A stretch of 64,000 bases of DNA from contig NZ_JAKKFD010000005.1 in the NCBI RefSeq assembly GCF_022229005.1, forward strand, positions 85,150-149,149, in the 5' to 3' direction. The position numbers and the translations under genes are program-made. Positions within the stretch are counted from its first letter, which is position 1; the number at the start of each line of letters is the position of its first letter. The notes beneath the pieces are model-generated. The model made no database searches, was not told the origin of the DNA, and saw nothing but the letters and a program-made list of their open reading frames with translations. Source of the stretch: Micromonospora trifolii (lineage in GTDB: Bacteria; Actinomycetota; Actinomycetes; Mycobacteriales; Micromonosporaceae). Positions 61,400 to 64,000 of the stretch are shown piece by piece.

Positions 61400-62902
61400 T
61401 CAGTGGTGCCGGTGGGGCAGGTGCAGCTCGACCGGCTCGGGCGGAAGGTCGTCGACACCGGCGGCGACGGCCTGCTCGTGACGGCGACGCGCCGAGGGCA
61501 GGGCGAGTGCCGCGACGACCGCCAGGACCGCGACGCCAGCGCACACCCAGAAGCCGGCGGTGAACGCCGTGTCGGTGGGAAGCCCCGCAGGGGTGCTGTT
61601 CGACGTGATGACGGCCGCCACGACCGCCGCGCCGATGCTGCTGCCGATGGTGCGGGCGATGGTGTTGACGCCGCTCGCCTCACCGGTCTGCCCGGCCGGG
61701 ACGCTCTCGATGATGGCGTTGGACATCGCCGCGAACGCCAGGCCGATGCCGGCGCCGGTGAGCACCCCGGAGAGCAGCACCTGCCAGGTCGCGCCGTGCG
61801 CGAGCGCCGGCAGCGCGAAGGCGACGACGACAGCGACAGTGCCGAGGAACATCGGAACCTTGGGACCGAAGCGCCGGTCCAGCAGGCCCGCGAGCGGACC
61901 GAAGACCACCATCATCAGGACGGTGGGCAGCAGGAACAGGCCCGCCTGGGACACCGTCTTGCCGAACCCGTACCCGGTCGCGGCGGGAAGTTGCAGCAGG
62001 GTCGGTACCAGCACGAACGTCCCGAACATCGCGAACCCGAGGATCAGGGCGACGAGGTCGGTGGCCCAGACACCACGGATCCGCATCAGGCGCATGTCGA
62101 TGAGCGGCTCGCGTACCCGTAGCTCGACCCGCACGAACACCACCATCGCGACCGCACCGAGCAGGAACAGGCCAATGGTCTTCGGCTCGGTCCAGCCCCA
62201 GCCCTGCCCCTTGCTCACGGCCAGCAGCAACGAGACCAGCGACACCGACAGGATGCCCGCGCCGAGCATGTCCAGCCGCCCGGGCGTGCGGACCCGCGAC
62301 TCGGGCATCCCGAAGATGGCCCCGAGCAGCGCGACGACGACGAGGACCAGCGGCAGCCAGAACAGCCAGTGCCACGACAGGTGCTCCACGATCGGGCCCG
62401 CGGCCACGATGCCCACACCGGCGCCGACACCGAAGATCGCCGACAGCAGGCCGACGGTGACACCGACCTTCTCCCGGGGCAGTTGGTCGCGGACGATGCC
62501 GATCGACAGCGGCAGGATCGCGCCGGCGGCCCCCTGGAGCGCCCGCGCGACGATCAGCACTGTCAGGTTGGGAGCCAGGGCAGCGAGCAGGGTGCCCGCG
62601 GCGAGGGCCGCGAGGACGCCGATGAGGACCCGACGCTTGCCGACCATGTCACCGAGACGTCCGAGAATGGGCGTCAGCACCGAGGCGGCCAACAGGTACG
62701 CCGTGAGCACCCAGCTGATGTCCCCGGTCGAGACGCCCAGGTCCCTTCCGATGGTGGACAGCGCGGGCGCCACCAGCGACTGGAGCACCGCGAACGCCAG
62801 GCCACCGAGTGACAGGTACAGCACCAGAAGGGTGCTGTTGGCGCGCGGGGCGGCGCCGGACGCGGAGCCGAGGTCTGTCGGCTCCTCGATGGTGTGGGTC
62901 AT
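61400..62902 (-). CDS. MFS exporter, DHA2 family (14-TM type)
   Basis: The protein is 500 aa. DHA2 features: VSTGDISWVLTAYLLAASVLTPILGRLGDMVGKRRVL (motif A), IVARALQGAAGAILPLSIGIVRD, LSAIFGVGAGVGIVAAGPIVEHLSWHWLFWL (motif C), with ~14 helices and a His-rich C-terminus LPHRHH. It probably exports a toxic compound by proton antiport. It is divergent from a TetR gene with shared palindromes upstream, the standard arrangement of a drug-induced pump. Confidence 0.93.
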   Translation of the reverse strand: MTHTIEEPTDLGSASGAAPRANSTLLVLYLSLGGLAFAVLQSLVAPALSTIGRDLGVSTGDISWVLTAYLLAASVLTPILGRLGDMVGKRRVLIGVLAALAAGTLLAALAPNLTVLIVARALQGAAGAILPLSIGIVRDQLPREKVGVTVGLLSAIFGVGAGVGIVAAGPIVEHLSWHWLFWLPLVLVVVALLGAIFGMPESRVRTPGRLDMLGAGILSVSLVSLLLAVSKGQGWGWTEPKTIGLFLLGAVAMVVFVRVELRVREPLIDMRLMRIRGVWATDLVALILGFAMFGTFVLVPTLLQLPAATGYGFGKTVSQAGLFLLPTVLMMVVFGPLAGLLDRRFGPKVPMFLGTVAVVVAFALPALAHGATWQVLLSGVLTGAGIGLAFAAMSNAIIESVPAGQTGEASGVNTIARTIGSSIGAAVVAAVITSNSTPAGLPTDTAFTAGFWVCAGVAVLAVVAALALPSARRRHEQAVAAGVDDLPPEPVELHLPHRHH

Positions 62903-62920
62903 GAAATCCCCGAACTAGAT

Positions 62921-63037
62921 GTAAACGTTTGCTGACTTAGCCAGTATGCGCAGCCGGAGGGCCATGTCAACAGTCGTTTACGTCACCCTCGCATCGCACC
63001 GGACCTTGCAGTCGGCAGAAAGTCAACATATGTTTAC
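62921..63037. promoter_or_regulatory. Divergent MFS/TetR promoter with TetR operator candidates
   Basis: GTAAACGTTTGC (62921-62932) near the MFS start and GTCAACATATGTTTAC (63022-63037) near the TetR start are both palindromic and share the half-site GTTTAC (as GTAAAC in the first). TCGTTTACGTC at ~62972 gives a third half-site. They are the likely binding sites of the divergent TetR protein. Confidence 0.6.
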
Positions 63038-63081
63038 TTGTCAGCCCCGAGGCCGAGCCAGAGCGACAGAGAGGACGCGTC

Positions 63082-63714
63082 GTGACAGCAGAACCGCCTG
63101 TCCCCGCGACCGGTGACACCGCCGGCGAACCGGCCCAGCGTCGCCGTCGGGACGCGGCCGAGACCCGGCAACTCCTGCTCGACGCCGCCCGCCAGCGCTT
63201 CGCCCGGGACGGCTACGCCGCCACCACCGTCCGCGACATCGCCGACGACGCGGGCGTCAACGTGGCGCTCATCAGCCGCTACTTCACGTCGAAGGAGGGC
63301 CTGTTCGAGGCGTGCCTGCGAGCAGCGGGCGACGAACTGCGCCGAACGACAGGTCAGACGCCCGCCGACCGGGTGCCCGAGGCCATCGCCCGGCACATCG
63401 CCGACCTCGGCGCGGCGGGTCTGTCGAGCCAACTCTCACTGCTGTTGCGGTCCTCCGGTGACGCGGGGGCCGACGAGATCCGGCGCGGCGTCCTGGTCCG
63501 TTCCAGCGAACAACTGGCGGCGGCTCGCGGGTGGCGTCCCGGCGAACCGGGCAGCGAACAACTCCTGCTCCGCGCCCAGATGGCCCTCGCCGCCGGCATC
63601 GGGGTCGCGGTGCTGCGATCGTCGATCCAGCTGCAACCGCTGAGTTCCGCCACCGAACAGGACCTGGTCGGTCCGCTGCGTGACCTGGTCGACGCGCTGC
63701 TCCCACCGCACTGA
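63082..63714 (+). CDS. TetR family regulator of the divergent MFS exporter
   Basis: The protein is 210 aa. After a Pro/Ala-rich leader and Arg-rich stretch, the DNA-binding domain is RQLLLDAARQRFARDGYAATTVRDIADDAGVNVALISRYFTSKEGLFEACL. The C-terminal domain resembles the TetR_C_17 (AefR/YcdC-like) group. The start is GTG at 63082. A perfect 36-bp palindromic terminator follows the stop. Confidence 0.92.
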   Translation: MTAEPPVPATGDTAGEPAQRRRRDAAETRQLLLDAARQRFARDGYAATTVRDIADDAGVNVALISRYFTSKEGLFEACLRAAGDELRRTTGQTPADRVPEAIARHIADLGAAGLSSQLSLLLRSSGDAGADEIRRGVLVRSSEQLAAARGWRPGEPGSEQLLLRAQMALAAGIGVAVLRSSIQLQPLSSATEQDLVGPLRDLVDALLPPH

Positions 63715-63724
63715 GGCCGTTGCG

Positions 63725-63760
63725 GCGTGGGGCGGGCCGTGATCACGGCCCGCCCCACGC
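63725..63760. terminator. Perfect 36-nt palindromic terminator
   Basis: An 18+18 nt perfect palindrome (GCGTGGGGCGGGCCGTGA and its complement, centre GATC) starts 11 bp after the TetR stop and lies before the convergent partial gene. Confidence 0.85.
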
Positions 63761-63784
63761 GGCTGTACCTGTCCCGGCTCGGTG

Positions 63785-64000
63785 CTAGCCGGTGACGGTG
63801 AACGGTCGGGACACCTTCGTCGCCGGCGGGGGGCCGGGGAGAGTGACGCAGGGGGCGCCCGCCCTAGCGCGGCACGGAACGGTGACGCGCGCCCCGGTGA
63901 TGCGTCGGTCACCGGGCGCGGGGGCGGCGGAAGCCGGCACCCCCGGCCCGGAGGCGCGCGGGAGCGCCTCGGTGGGGGGGGAACCGGAAACGGGAGCTGG
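63785..64000 (-). CDS. C-terminal end of an unidentified protein, cut by window edge
   Basis: An open minus-strand frame of 71 codons enters from the window edge and stops at TAG (63785-63787). It is Pro/Ala-rich (PVSGSPPTEALPRASGPG), then reads RITGARVTVPCRARAGAPC and ends TKVSRPFTVTG. Third positions are mostly G or C, as in a real actinomycete gene. I recognise no family. Alternating hydrophobic residues and two cysteines would fit a secreted beta-rich domain, but this is weak. Confidence 0.4.
   Translation of the reverse strand, partial: PAPVSGSPPTEALPRASGPGVPASAAPAPGDRRITGARVTVPCRARAGAPCVTLPGPPPATKVSRPFTVTG

Overview
The window is very GC-rich actinomycete chromosome. GC is strongly biased at third codon positions, GTG starts and 4-nt ATGA/GTGA gene overlaps are frequent, and there are mycobacterial-type markers (EccB, F420/LLM-type oxidoreductase, class Ia RNR under a B12 riboswitch). 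Long intergenic palindromes of the GATCAAGAGATTT and GATCTTGCA types, as I know them from Micromonospora and Salinispora, point to Micromonosporaceae. I see no tRNA, rRNA, IS element, prophage or CRISPR array.

Left edge (1-7.1 kb): the end of a biosynthetic cluster on the minus strand. An A-PCP-KS hybrid lacking its AT domain is followed, with 4-nt overlaps, by a thioesterase fused to a LanB-type domain and by a second LanB-type gene that leaves the window. This resembles clusters in which LanB-like enzymes (PEARLs) build amino-acid-derived small molecules, for example pyrroloquinoline alkaloids. 7.5-8.5 kb: DUF2267 and NUDIX genes.

8.5-15.2 kb: a sugar locus. A GH63-like glucosidase, a sugar isomerase/epimerase and an MDR dehydrogenase (minus) diverge from a lipoprotein binding protein and two permeases (plus) with no ATPase. 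15.2-35.5 kb: a mosaic of small housekeeping and regulatory units: methyltransferases, an orphan eccB, acyl-CoA dehydrogenase, YjbR, an MRJP-like propeller, DUF4291, VOC, esterase, MFS/ArsR-type, LLM-hemerythrin/MarR, a Tat-exported PHP hydrolase, AraC, a DUF6624 lipoprotein, an HxlR/QOR2 divergent pair, GNAT and TetR.

35.7-41.5 kb: a voltage-gated cation channel; a translationally coupled three-gene operon (acyl-CoA dehydrogenase-like flavoprotein, PhnD-like binding protein without signal peptide, TusA-like/ferritin-like diiron fusion) that is my best candidate for an undescribed small system; a TetR/DUF1330 unit sharing a palindromic operator; and a DksA-type protein.

41.6-46.8 kb: an arsenic island. 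A flavoprotein monooxygenase (ArsO-like) and an ArsN1-type acetyltransferase are divergent from arsR-acr3-arsC, which ends in a tail-to-tail overlap with a second-type enolase. 46.9-51.7 kb: a MerR-peroxiredoxin fusion lacking its cysteines, a direct-repeat scar, and nrdA-nrdB behind a cobalamin riboswitch.

52-59.3 kb: an oxidative L-fucose pathway: L-fuconate dehydratase, GntR regulator, aldo/keto reductase (probable L-fucose dehydrogenase), RbsABC-type transporter and L-fuconolactonase, with GTTAnCGnTAAC operators before two of the units. 59.6-61.3 kb: a second cobalamin riboswitch before cbtB-cbtA and a histidine-phosphatase gene. 61.4-64 kb: a DHA2 MFS exporter and its divergent TetR, then the end of an unidentified gene.
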